Origin: Christensenella sp. UBA6420
GTDB lineage: Bacteria; Bacillota; Clostridia; Christensenellales; DTU072
DNA length: 31,739 nucleotides
Assembly: GCA_002439705.1 (NCBI GenBank)
Contig: DJPE01000033.1
Location: 30,673 to 62,411, forward strand
Reading direction: 5' to 3'
The notes under the pieces were generated by a model. That model did not search any database and was not told where the DNA came from. It saw only the letters and a program-made list of their open reading frames with translations. Position numbers and translations under genes: made by a program. Position 1 is the stretch's first letter. Every line of letters starts with the position of its first letter. This document shows, piece after piece, positions 24,192-31,739 of this stretch.

Positions 24192-26577
24192 ATTCCTCCA
24201 CGCTTCTGTCTGCCGCAAAGAAACCTGCCTTTGCTATGTTTACAAGGCTCATTCTGCCCCAACGGTTTTTGTCGAGATAAGCCGCGTTAAGTCTTTCCTG
24301 CGCGTCGCAGTAGGACGAGAAGTCGGCAAGACACATATACGGGTCGGCTTGCGAGCCTCTGCCTATCGTAAGAGAATCGGCTATTTCGCCGAACATTACT
24401 CCGCCGATACCGGAACGCATATTGTCGATTATTCTCTTTATTCTCTTGTCGCTCGTGTAGTAAGTGGTGGGGTGATAACCTTCTTTATAAAGTTTAGCCA
24501 CTTCGTCGGCGAGAAGACCGAAGATGAAGATATTTTCGTCGCCCACTCTTTCGTGAATTTCGACGTTGGCTCCGTCCATAGTACCCATGGTTATCGCGCC
24601 GTTTATCATAAACTTCATATTGCCCGTGCCGCTCGCTTCTTTACCGGCGATGGATATTTGTTCGCTGACTTCGCTTGCCGGCATTATTATTTCGGCTAAG
24701 GACACTCTGTAATTTTCAAGGAAAACTATCTTTATCTTGCCCTTAATGTCCTTATCGTTGTTGATGACGTCCGCCATTACGCAGATAAGACGAATAATCT
24801 GTTTAGCCATATAGTAGCTCGACGCCGCTTTCGCGCCGAAAATAAAGGTTCTCGGAACGATATCGAGATTAGGATTATCTTTAAGGCGATAGTAAAGGTC
24901 GAGAATGTGCAACGCGTTAAGAAGCTGACGCTTGTATTCGTGCAATCTCTTTACCTGAACGTCGAAGATACTGTCGGGATCTACGGTTATTCCGTTAGCT
25001 TTCTTTATATATTCGGCAAGGCGAACCTTGTTGGCTCTCTTAATTTTCGCCAGCTCTTCCGCTACGTTGCGGTTGTTTTGCAAAGGCAAAAGATTTTCGA
25101 GTTGCGACGCGTCCTTAATCCAGCCGTCCCCTATCTTGTCGGTAATGAAATCGGCAAGGAGCGGGTTGGCTTCCGCCACCCATCTTCTGTGTGTGATGCC
25201 GTTAGTTACGTTGGTAAACTTTTCGGGGGCTACCTTGTAGTAGTCGGCAAAAACGGTATCTTTAAGAATATTGCTGTGCAGTACGCTTACGCCGTTAATG
25301 GTGTGGCTTGCCGCAAGGCAAAGGTTAGCCATTCTGATTACTCCGTCGCTCACTATCGCGTTGGCGGCGATTTTGTCCCACTGGTTGGGATAAACTTTCC
25401 AGAGTTCCGCGCAGAAACGCTGATTTATTTCGTTCACTATCTGGAAGATACGCGGGAGCAAGGTCTTGAACAAGTCCTGCGGCCAGGTCTCCAACGCTTC
25501 CTGCATAACGGTGTGATTGGTGTAAGATACCGTTTCGGTAATAATCCTCCACGCGTCGTCCCAACCGTATCCGTAGTCGTCGAGAAGTATTCTCATAAGT
25601 TCTGGTATACAGAGAGTCGGGTGGGTGTCGTTGATGTGTATAGCCACCTTTTCGGGAAGGTTATCGAGACTTTCGTTGTATTTAAGGTGCTTTTTCAGTA
25701 TGCTCTGAATAGACGCGCTGACGAAGAAGTATTGCTGCTTTAATCTTAACGACTTGCCTTCGTAATGGTTGTCGGCGGGGTAAAGAACTTTACTTATCGC
25801 TTCCGCCATGGCTTTGGCTTCGATACTCTTGACGTATTCGCCCCTTGAAAACAGGTTCATATCGAATCCCATCGGAGCGCGTGCAGACCAAAGACGAAGA
25901 GTGTTAATTGCGTCGCTGCCGTATCCGCTTACGTTCATGTCGTACGGTACGGCTACTATGGTAGTCGCATTCTTCTGTTCCACTTTAAGTTTTCCGTCCA
26001 CCCAGTTTTCTTCGAGCGTTCCGCCGAACTTAACTTCAAAGGTATCTTCTTCTCTCGGATTGAGCCATACGTCGCCGTTATTCAACCAATCGTCGGGAAG
26101 TTCCATCTGCCAGCCGTCTACTATTCTCTGTTTGAAAATACCGTAGTCGTATCTTATCGAGAAACCGCCCGCCGCGTATCCGAGTGCGGTAAGACTGTCC
26201 ATATACGCCGCGGCAAGACGCCCCAGACCGCCGTTGCCTAAGCCTGCGTCGGGCTCTATCTCCATAAGACGTTCTATATCGAAGCCCATTTCCTTGACGG
26301 CTTTGGTCGCGGTGTCAAGTATTCCGCTGTTATATAAATGGTTTCTTAACGACCTTCCGAGCAGAAATTCCATGGACATGTAATAAACTTGTTTAGTCCC
26401 TTCCTTGCGGACTTTCTTCTTGAACTCTACTCTTTCCTGCGTGAGCAAGTCTTTCACGACGAGACACAAAGCTCTGTACATAATCTGTTCGCTTGCGTCT
26501 TCTTTCTTCACGCCGAACATTTTTGCGAGTTTAAGCTCGATAAGCTGCTCAAATTCTTTTTTAGTGATATTTATCAT
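24157..26577 (-). CDS. glgP: Glycogen phosphorylase GlgP
   Basis: 806 residues, normal for the family. It releases glucose-1-phosphate from the non-reducing ends of glycogen in the cytoplasm. The pyridoxal-phosphate lysine is Lys655 in GTGNMKFMINGA. Other conserved blocks are the glycine-rich GLGNGGLGRLAAAYMDS (112-128), HINDTHP (314-320), TNHTVMQEALE (353-363) and VKRLHEYKRQLLN (542-554). The start ATG has GGAG 13 bases upstream, farther than usual, with TAGGTA closer. It is preceded by 131 bases containing two hairpins, so it may be expressed separately from glgA. The downstream GH13 gene overlaps its end. Confidence 0.97.
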   Translation of the reverse strand: MINITKKEFEQLIELKLAKMFGVKKEDASEQIMYRALCLVVKDLLTQERVEFKKKVRKEGTKQVYYMSMEFLLGRSLRNHLYNSGILDTATKAVKEMGFDIERLMEIEPDAGLGNGGLGRLAAAYMDSLTALGYAAGGFSIRYDYGIFKQRIVDGWQMELPDDWLNNGDVWLNPREEDTFEVKFGGTLEENWVDGKLKVEQKNATTIVAVPYDMNVSGYGSDAINTLRLWSARAPMGFDMNLFSRGEYVKSIEAKAMAEAISKVLYPADNHYEGKSLRLKQQYFFVSASIQSILKKHLKYNESLDNLPEKVAIHINDTHPTLCIPELMRILLDDYGYGWDDAWRIITETVSYTNHTVMQEALETWPQDLFKTLLPRIFQIVNEINQRFCAELWKVYPNQWDKIAANAIVSDGVIRMANLCLAASHTINGVSVLHSNILKDTVFADYYKVAPEKFTNVTNGITHRRWVAEANPLLADFITDKIGDGWIKDASQLENLLPLQNNRNVAEELAKIKRANKVRLAEYIKKANGITVDPDSIFDVQVKRLHEYKRQLLNALHILDLYYRLKDNPNLDIVPRTFIFGAKAASSYYMAKQIIRLICVMADVINNDKDIKGKIKIVFLENYRVSLAEIIMPASEVSEQISIAGKEASGTGNMKFMINGAITMGTMDGANVEIHERVGDENIFIFGLLADEVAKLYKEGYHPTTYYTSDKRIKRIIDNMRSGIGGVMFGEIADSLTIGRGSQADPYMCLADFSSYCDAQERLNAAYLDKNRWGRMSLVNIAKAGFFAADRSVEEYATRIWNLTRV

Positions 26578-26614
26578 TACCTATATCTTTCTCCTATGTA
26601 TAATATATATTTTT

Positions 26615-26640
26615 TATAAAAAAGGTGTTTATACCTTTAA
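26615..26640 (-). terminator. Weak terminator-like hairpin between glgA and glgP
   Basis: On the minus strand AAAGGT, a 6-base loop and ACCTTT are followed by further T. The stem is short and A/U-rich, so at most partial termination or attenuation is expected. Confidence 0.4.
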
Positions 26641-26662
26641 TCTTTCCATATTAAGACAATAC

Positions 26663-26695
26663 TATTCCCCGACGAAAATTTTTTGTCGGGGAATA
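26663..26695. repeat. 11-base perfect inverted repeat between glgA and glgP
   Basis: TATTCCCCGAC (26663-26673) and GTCGGGGAATA (26685-26695) pair perfectly around GAAAATTTTTT. No T run follows on the minus strand, so it is not a standard terminator there. It may protect the 3' end of the glgA part of the message or act with the weaker hairpin at 26615-26640. Confidence 0.7.
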
Positions 26696-26708
26696 AACTG
26701 TCGCTATG

Positions 26709-28133
26709 CTATTTCGTAATTTCGTTATAGAGTTTTATGTACTCTTTTGCGGAAGCTTTCCAGCTGTAATCTCCGCTCATATCGTTGCTTACTATCGAAG
26801 CCCACTCTTCCTTGTTGTAATAAGTGCCGACGGCTCTCCTTATCGCGTCGAGCATATCGTATGCGTTGTAGGTCTTGAAAGTAAACCCTCTGCCTTCGCG
26901 CGTAACGGGATTGAATGCGGGTACGGTGTCCTTTAAGCCACCCGTTTCGCGGACTATGGGTACCGAACCGTAGCGCATCGCGATAAGCTGACTTAATCCG
27001 CACGGCTCGAATTTGCTCGGCATAAGAAACATATCGCTGCCTGCGTAAATCTTGCTCGCGATGTCTTTGGAGAAGTTTATTATTACGGCTAATTTATTTC
27101 CGTATCTTCTCGAAAGTTCGTTAAGAGCGGTTTCGTACTTCCAGTCGCCCGTGCCGAGTATTACCATCTGAATATCCATAGAAAGGATTTCTTCGATGAC
27201 TTCCATCACAAGGTCCATGCCTTTCTGGTTGGTAAGTCTCGTTACCATACCGATAAGGGGTTTGTCGGCGACGACGGGTAAGTTTACGAGTTCCTGCAAG
27301 CCTTTCTTGTCGGCGGCTTTTTTAGATACCGTCTTCAAGGTGTACTTAGCAAAAAGGGCGTTATCTTTTGCCGGGTTATATACGTCGGTGTCGATACCGT
27401 TAAGTATTCCTCTTATTTTATAGCGGCGTTTCGCGAGAATGTCCTCAAGCCCGCAAGCAAAGTACGGATTAAGAATTTCTTCCGCGTAAGTACGGCTTAC
27501 CGTAGTGACGGCGTGACTCGCTTCTATACCTGCTTTAAGCATGTTGGCGTTGTTGTTATATTCGACTATGCTTGCGTGGGAAGCGGGGATACCGAACACT
27601 TCGGAAATGCAGCTCTTGTCCATTTCGCCCTGGAATTCTATATTGTGAATAGTCATTACGGTACGGATATTGGCGTAACGCTCGTCGCCCCTGTAAAAAG
27701 CGTCGAGATATACGGGAATAAGTCCGGTCTGCCAGTCGTTGCAGTGAATTACGGCAGGAAAAAAGTCGATAAGGGGCAACACGTCGAGAACGGCTCTCGA
27801 AAAGAACGCAAATCTTTCGCCGTCGTCGTAGTGACCGTAGATACCGAAACGCTTGAAATAATATTCGTTGTCGATGAAGTAATACTTGACTCCTTCGTAT
27901 TCGTAGAAAAATACGCCCGCGTACTGCTGACGCCAGCCGAGCGTAACCACCTTAGAACCCAAAAACTGCATTGTTTGACGGTAAATATCCTTGATACCGT
28001 CGTAAAGGGGCATAATCACTCTCACGTCCTGTTTTTCTTTCGTAAGAGCCAAAGGCAAAGCCTGTCCTACGTCGCCCAAACCGCCCGTCCTCATAAACGG
28101 ACCCGCTTCGCTGGTCGCAAATAATATTTTCAT
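26709..28133 (-). CDS. glgA: Glycogen synthase GlgA (ADP-glucose type, GT5)
   Basis: 474 residues, normal length. It transfers glucose from ADP-glucose to the growing alpha-1,4-glucan. The N-terminal GT5 domain opens with the ADP-glucose loop, but it reads RTGGLGDV with Arg15 where the family usually has Lys (KxGGL). The C-terminal Rossmann domain has TRLTNQKG (Arg299, Lys304) and the catalytic EPCGL (Glu376), followed by ETGGLKDTV (396-404). AGGAGG lies 6 bases before the ATG. It follows glgD by 43 bases. Apart from Arg15, all active-site motifs seem intact. Confidence 0.97.
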   Translation of the reverse strand: MKILFATSEAGPFMRTGGLGDVGQALPLALTKEKQDVRVIMPLYDGIKDIYRQTMQFLGSKVVTLGWRQQYAGVFFYEYEGVKYYFIDNEYYFKRFGIYGHYDDGERFAFFSRAVLDVLPLIDFFPAVIHCNDWQTGLIPVYLDAFYRGDERYANIRTVMTIHNIEFQGEMDKSCISEVFGIPASHASIVEYNNNANMLKAGIEASHAVTTVSRTYAEEILNPYFACGLEDILAKRRYKIRGILNGIDTDVYNPAKDNALFAKYTLKTVSKKAADKKGLQELVNLPVVADKPLIGMVTRLTNQKGMDLVMEVIEEILSMDIQMVILGTGDWKYETALNELSRRYGNKLAVIINFSKDIASKIYAGSDMFLMPSKFEPCGLSQLIAMRYGSVPIVRETGGLKDTVPAFNPVTREGRGFTFKTYNAYDMLDAIRRAVGTYYNKEEWASIVSNDMSGDYSWKASAKEYIKLYNEITK

Positions 28134-28176
28134 ATTGACCTCCTAAATGTGTCTATAACTTTTTTTGTTTATCCGA

Positions 28177-29289
28177 CTAAACTCTCTTACCCTTTACGAT
28201 AACGATAGGATAAGTGATGAAGCCCGATATATCTCTGTCGTCGCTTATAGTAACGTCCTTATCGGTAATGGCATAAGACAGTCTGGAATTCTTCCCGACG
28301 ATGCCGTTTTCCATAACGATGGAATTTTTGACTACCGCTCCTTCTTCTATCCTTACGTTACGGAAAAGGATACTGTTTTCGACGGTGCCGTTTATAACGC
28401 AGCCGTCCGCGAGAAGAGAATTACTTACCTTAGCTCCTTCTTTATATACGGTAGGAACGCTGTCCTTTACCTTCGTGTAAATCTTCGCGGGCTGTCCGAA
28501 CAACGCTTCTCTCGTTTCGAAGTTAAGAAGATTCATACTCTCTCCGTAATAGGTCTTCACGTCGTCCACTATTGCGGCGTATTGAGTAAGTTCGTACGCA
28601 TAAACGCTGCCTTCGCCGACGAGCTTGAACAAAATATCCTTTTCAAAATCGACAAAGCCTCTCGCATAAGCCTTCTGAACCAACTCGATTAACAAATCTT
28701 TCTTAATGATGTAAGTGTTGAGAGAAATGAGTTTTTCTTCGTTGCCGACGTATTCGGTTTCGTAAATGTCGGTTATTTTCTCGTCTTCCCCGCATTCTAT
28801 AACCACTCTCGGAGAAGTGGTGGTGTAACCTTTGTGGCAGACCACGGTAACGGAAGCGTTGCGCTCGACGTGTTTATCGAAGATTTCTTCGAAGTCGATA
28901 TTGGCGGCGACGTTACAGTTACTGATTACTACGTAGTCTTCCCTGGACTTGTTAAGAAAGTTAAGGATAGAGTAGATAGCTTCGATTTTTCCCTTGTATA
29001 CTTCTCTCGAAGAATTGTAAACGAAGGGCGGAAAAACGCTTATACCGCCGTTTTTACGGTTAAGGTCCCAGTCTCTGCCCTGACGGATATGATCCATAAG
29101 GGACTGATAGTTGCTTCTCGTGACTATTCCTATCTGAGTTATTCCGGAGTTTACGAGATTACTTAAAGTGAAGTCGATAAGACGGTATCTTCCGCCGAAA
29201 GGAAGAGAAGCCGTGGTTCTGTGTAAAGTAAGTTCGTTTAATTTCGCTTCGTTACCTGCGGCGAAAAGGACGCTCATCATATTGTTCAT
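28177..29289 (-). CDS. glgD: GlgD, regulatory-type ADP-glucose pyrophosphorylase subunit
   Basis: 370 residues, homologous to glgC next door. The nucleotide-binding signature GGxGxRL is replaced by FAAGNEAKLNELT near residues 9-21, while LPFGGRYRLIDFTLSN is kept. This loss is typical of Bacillota GlgD, which is known as a partner that activates GlgC and has little or no activity alone. The C-terminal part holds hexapeptide beta-helix repeats (VINGTVENSILFRNVRI). The ATG overlaps the glgC stop by one base (TAATG), with GGGAGG 9 bases upstream, so equal amounts of the two subunits are likely. Confidence 0.95.
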   Translation of the reverse strand: MNNMMSVLFAAGNEAKLNELTLHRTTASLPFGGRYRLIDFTLSNLVNSGITQIGIVTRSNYQSLMDHIRQGRDWDLNRKNGGISVFPPFVYNSSREVYKGKIEAIYSILNFLNKSREDYVVISNCNVAANIDFEEIFDKHVERNASVTVVCHKGYTTTSPRVVIECGEDEKITDIYETEYVGNEEKLISLNTYIIKKDLLIELVQKAYARGFVDFEKDILFKLVGEGSVYAYELTQYAAIVDDVKTYYGESMNLLNFETREALFGQPAKIYTKVKDSVPTVYKEGAKVSNSLLADGCVINGTVENSILFRNVRIEEGAVVKNSIVMENGIVGKNSRLSYAITDKDVTISDDRDISGFITYPIVIVKGKRV

Positions 29290-30494
29290 TATTTGTTACC
29301 TCCCTTCATTTCTCCTTCCTTGACTACGCTGTTGCGTTCGAGTTCTATTTCGGGCGCAACTACCGCTATCTTCCATTCTCCGCCGACGGGAGCTTTTTGC
29401 GGCGCGCCTATTACGCAGTTTTCGCCGATAGTTGCGTTCCAACCGACTATTGCGTGACAGATACGGGAATTTGCTCCGATTTTCGTATCGGGCATTATTA
29501 TGCTGTCCTTTATTTCCGCGCCCTGTTCCACCGTAGAGCCGTGATAGATTACGGAATTTGTTATTTTACCGTCGATATTGCAGCCCTCGCTGACTATCGA
29601 ATTGCTTATTACGGCGTTTTCGCCGATATAGTGAGGGGGTTCGGCGGTGTTTCTCGCGTAGATTTTCCAATTGCGGTCGTTTAAGGTAAGTCCGCTTATT
29701 TCGGGGTGCAACACGTCCATGTTCGCTTCCCACAAAGAGCTTATGGTACCTACGTCTTTCCAGTATCCCGAAAATTCGTAAGCGAAAAGCCTTTGTCCGT
29801 CTTTAAGCATCATCGGAATAATGTTCTTACCGAAGTCGTTGCTGCTGTCCTTATTCTCTTCGTCTCTTATGAGATAATCTCTTAATTTACTCCAGGTGAA
29901 GATATAGATACCCATGCTCGCCTTGGTGGACTTCGGGTGTTTCGGTTTTTCTTCGAACTCGTATATTTCGTTGTTTTCGTTGGTGTTCATTATGCCGAAA
30001 CGGCTCGCTTCTTCGATGCTGACGTTAAGTACCGCTATCGTGCAGTCGGCGTTGTTTTTCTTATGCTCGTCAAGCATTTCGGAATAGTCCATCTTGTAGA
30101 TATGGTCGCCGCTTAATATAAGGACGTATTCGGGATTGTATCTGTCGATAAAGTTAATGTTCTGATAGATAGCGTTCGCGGTGCCTTTGTACCACTCGCC
30201 CGATTTGCCTTTCTGATAAGGGGGCAAAACGAACGCGCCGCCGTTCAGTCTGTCCAAATCCCACGGTTGACCGTTGCCGATATACTGGTTAAGTTCGAAC
30301 GGCTGATACTGAGTAAGCACGCCTATCGTGTCGATACCCGAGTTTATCGTGTTCGATATAGGAAAGTCGATTATTCTGTACTTTCCGCCGAACGGAACGG
30401 CAGGTTTGGCTACGTCCTGAGTAAGCACGCCCAAACGAGTACCTTGTCCGCCTGCAAGCAACATTGCCACACATTCTTTCTTTGTACTTAACAT
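29289..30494 (-). CDS. glgC: Glucose-1-phosphate adenylyltransferase GlgC
   Basis: 401 residues. It makes ADP-glucose from glucose-1-phosphate and ATP, the committed step of glycogen synthesis. Motifs are GGQGTRLGVLT (15-25), LPPYQ, WYKGTANAIYQN (101-112), SGDHIYKMDY with metal-binding Asp130, and EEKP (181-184) in the sugar-phosphate site. A left-handed beta-helix of hexapeptide repeats fills about 290-390. AGGAGA lies upstream of the ATG inside the 12-base gap after glgB. GlgD probably tunes its allosteric response. Confidence 0.97.
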   Translation of the reverse strand: MLSTKKECVAMLLAGGQGTRLGVLTQDVAKPAVPFGGKYRIIDFPISNTINSGIDTIGVLTQYQPFELNQYIGNGQPWDLDRLNGGAFVLPPYQKGKSGEWYKGTANAIYQNINFIDRYNPEYVLILSGDHIYKMDYSEMLDEHKKNNADCTIAVLNVSIEEASRFGIMNTNENNEIYEFEEKPKHPKSTKASMGIYIFTWSKLRDYLIRDEENKDSSNDFGKNIIPMMLKDGQRLFAYEFSGYWKDVGTISSLWEANMDVLHPEISGLTLNDRNWKIYARNTAEPPHYIGENAVISNSIVSEGCNIDGKITNSVIYHGSTVEQGAEIKDSIIMPDTKIGANSRICHAIVGWNATIGENCVIGAPQKAPVGGEWKIAVVAPEIELERNSVVKEGEMKGGNK

Positions 30495-30506
30495 TTGATT
30501 CTCTCC

Positions 30507-31739
30507 TTATTTTTTTCTTCCCTTGCGGGTTGCGGGAATCTCCTCTCCCTTCATCGTGTCGTTTGTTTTTTTAATAGGTTTTATCTGACTCTCGTCGAGA
30601 GCTTTTGTCCATTTGATGAATATAGCCGAATTGCCTTCCATTTCCAGAGCTATCGACTGTTCTTTTCCGTGACGGGCTTCGTCTATCGTGACGTATTCTC
30701 TTCCGCACTCGACTTTTCCGCCATACTTTACGCTTTCGGAATTGAGTATTTCGGTATATACGCCCGGCCTGTCCACGCCTATGCGGTAATCGCTTCTTTT
30801 TACCGGCGAGAAGTTTATTATTACCGTTATTCCGTCGCCTTTCTTGTCGTAACGGGTAAAGGCTATCACGTTCTGACTGCTGTCGTCGACTACCACCCAC
30901 TTGAACCCGTCGTAGGAACAGTCGAGTTCGTACATAGGCTTGTTGTCGAGATACATTCTGTTCATATCCCTTACGTAAGAACGTACAAGAGTATGACTGT
31001 CGTAGTCCAACAAGAACCAGTCAAGACTCTTTTTATAATCCCATTCGATAAACTGCCCGAATTCGTTACCCATAAAGTTGAGCTTCTTGCCGGGGAACGC
31101 TATCTGATAGGAAAGTAACGTCTTCAACCCGCCGAACTTTTCTTCGTACGACCCGGGAATCTTACCTATAAGACTGCACTTTCCGTGTACCACTTCGTCG
31201 TGCGAGAAAGGCAAAATATAGTTTTCGCTGAACGCGTACGTTAGCGAGAAAGTAAGCTTGTCGTGGTTACCTTTACGGAAAAGCGGGTCGGTCTTTATGT
31301 AGTCGAGAGTGTCGTTCATCCACCCCATATTCCACTTGTAATTAAATCCGAGTCCGCCTATCTTCGGGGGCATCGTCACCATCGGAAACGCCGTCGATTC
31401 TTCCGCAATCATCATTACGTCGGGGTGACGGGTAAGAATGGTCTGATTAAGCGTCTGCAAAAAGTAAATGGCTTCGAGATTAAATTCCCCGCCCTTTTCG
31501 TTGGGGCGCCATTCTCCGTTTCTGCGGTCATAGTTAAGATAAAGCATACTTGCAACCGCGTCCAGACGCATACCGTCTATATGATAGTTTGTAAACCAGA
31601 AATCCACCGCGCTTATAAGATAACTTCTTACCTGCGGCTTGTTGTAGTCGAATACTCTCGTACCCCAACTCTTATGTTCCTGCTTATAAATATCTTCGTA
31701 TTCGTACTGACACGTTCCGTCGAATTCGTAAAGTCCGAA
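30507..31739 (-). CDS. glgB: 1,4-alpha-glucan branching enzyme GlgB (5' end outside window)
   Basis: The last 410 codons are present; the frame runs open to the right edge (GLYEFDGT...EHKSWGTRVFDY), so the apparent start at 31607 is internal. The enzyme cuts alpha-1,4 chains and rejoins them by alpha-1,6 bonds. Within the visible part, region II is HIDGMRLDAVASM (nucleophile Asp60 of the partial), region III MMIAEES (Glu113 of the partial) and region IV LPFSHDEVVHGK. Region I must lie just beyond the edge. The C-terminal beta domain is followed by a Lys/Arg-rich tail (ATRKGRKK). It is the first visible gene of the glycogen operon, 12 bases before glgC. The promoter lies outside the window. 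Confidence 0.96.
   Translation of the reverse strand, partial: FGLYEFDGTCQYEYEDIYKQEHKSWGTRVFDYNKPQVRSYLISAVDFWFTNYHIDGMRLDAVASMLYLNYDRRNGEWRPNEKGGEFNLEAIYFLQTLNQTILTRHPDVMMIAEESTAFPMVTMPPKIGGLGFNYKWNMGWMNDTLDYIKTDPLFRKGNHDKLTFSLTYAFSENYILPFSHDEVVHGKCSLIGKIPGSYEEKFGGLKTLLSYQIAFPGKKLNFMGNEFGQFIEWDYKKSLDWFLLDYDSHTLVRSYVRDMNRMYLDNKPMYELDCSYDGFKWVVVDDSSQNVIAFTRYDKKGDGITVIINFSPVKRSDYRIGVDRPGVYTEILNSESVKYGGKVECGREYVTIDEARHGKEQSIALEMEGNSAIFIKWTKALDESQIKPIKKTNDTMKGEEIPATRKGRKK

Noticed and set aside
24907..25743. 278-codon plus-strand frame antisense to glgP
   Set aside because: It lies wholly within conserved phosphorylase sequence and has no start signal.
26585..26660. A separate sigma-A promoter for glgP
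   Set aside because: TATAAA and TATTAT-like -10 candidates exist in this A+T-rich stretch, but none has a convincing -35 at 16-18 bases, so I did not annotate one.
31607..31739. Treating glgB as beginning at 31607
   Set aside because: That codon is a GTG inside conserved branching-enzyme sequence; the frame continues with conserved residues to the window edge.

Overview
The window looks like a chromosomal segment of a Clostridia-type member of the Bacillota, probably gut-associated. The reasons are the paired glgC/glgD genes typical of Bacillota, AGGAGG-type ribosome sites before most genes, consensus sigma-A promoters, and large BspA-like and InlB-repeat lipoproteins. A more precise lineage is inference that I cannot check. 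I see no rRNA, tRNA, CRISPR array, transposase or phage gene.

Layout from left to right. (1) 1-4007, minus: the N-terminal 1335 residues of a very large lipoprotein with fibronectin-like, GLUG-like and InlB/Flg_new repeats, cut by the left edge. (2) 4153-6932, plus, divergent from it: a two-gene signalling operon, a membrane histidine kinase with a DISM-like sensor and a response regulator with a winged-helix output domain. (3) 6933-7440: a 508-base convergent intergenic region with a bidirectional terminator. On each side of the terminator is an array of tiny hairpins joined by a nearly constant 7-base linker, each array starting at the stop codon of the adjacent gene. This is the most unusual structure in the window. 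(4) 7441-12512, minus: an XRE-cupin regulator followed by potA, potB, potC and potD, a complete polyamine ABC importer, read from a consensus promoter with a palindrome just downstream. The four pot genes overlap by 7-11 bases. (5) 12655-21638, minus: a single-gene transcription unit for a 2947-residue BspA-like leucine-rich-repeat lipoprotein with its own promoter and terminator. (6) 21773-31739, minus: a glycogen operon in the order glgB (5' end outside the window), glgC, glgD, glgA, glgP, a GH13 alpha-glucanase and a small YcxB-like membrane protein, closed by a terminator.

Working together: GlgC (probably with the GlgD subunit) makes ADP-glucose, GlgA polymerises it and GlgB branches the chain. 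GlgP releases glucose-1-phosphate, and the GH13 enzyme, which has no visible signal peptide, probably handles branched or short alpha-glucans inside the cell. Synthesis and breakdown are therefore co-transcribed or nearly so, with possible attenuation between glgA and glgP. The pot cluster imports spermidine/putrescine under a regulator that probably controls its own operon. The two giant lipoproteins are probably displayed outside the membrane and bind host or neighbouring surfaces. The kinase/regulator pair shares a divergent intergenic region with one of them and may control it.
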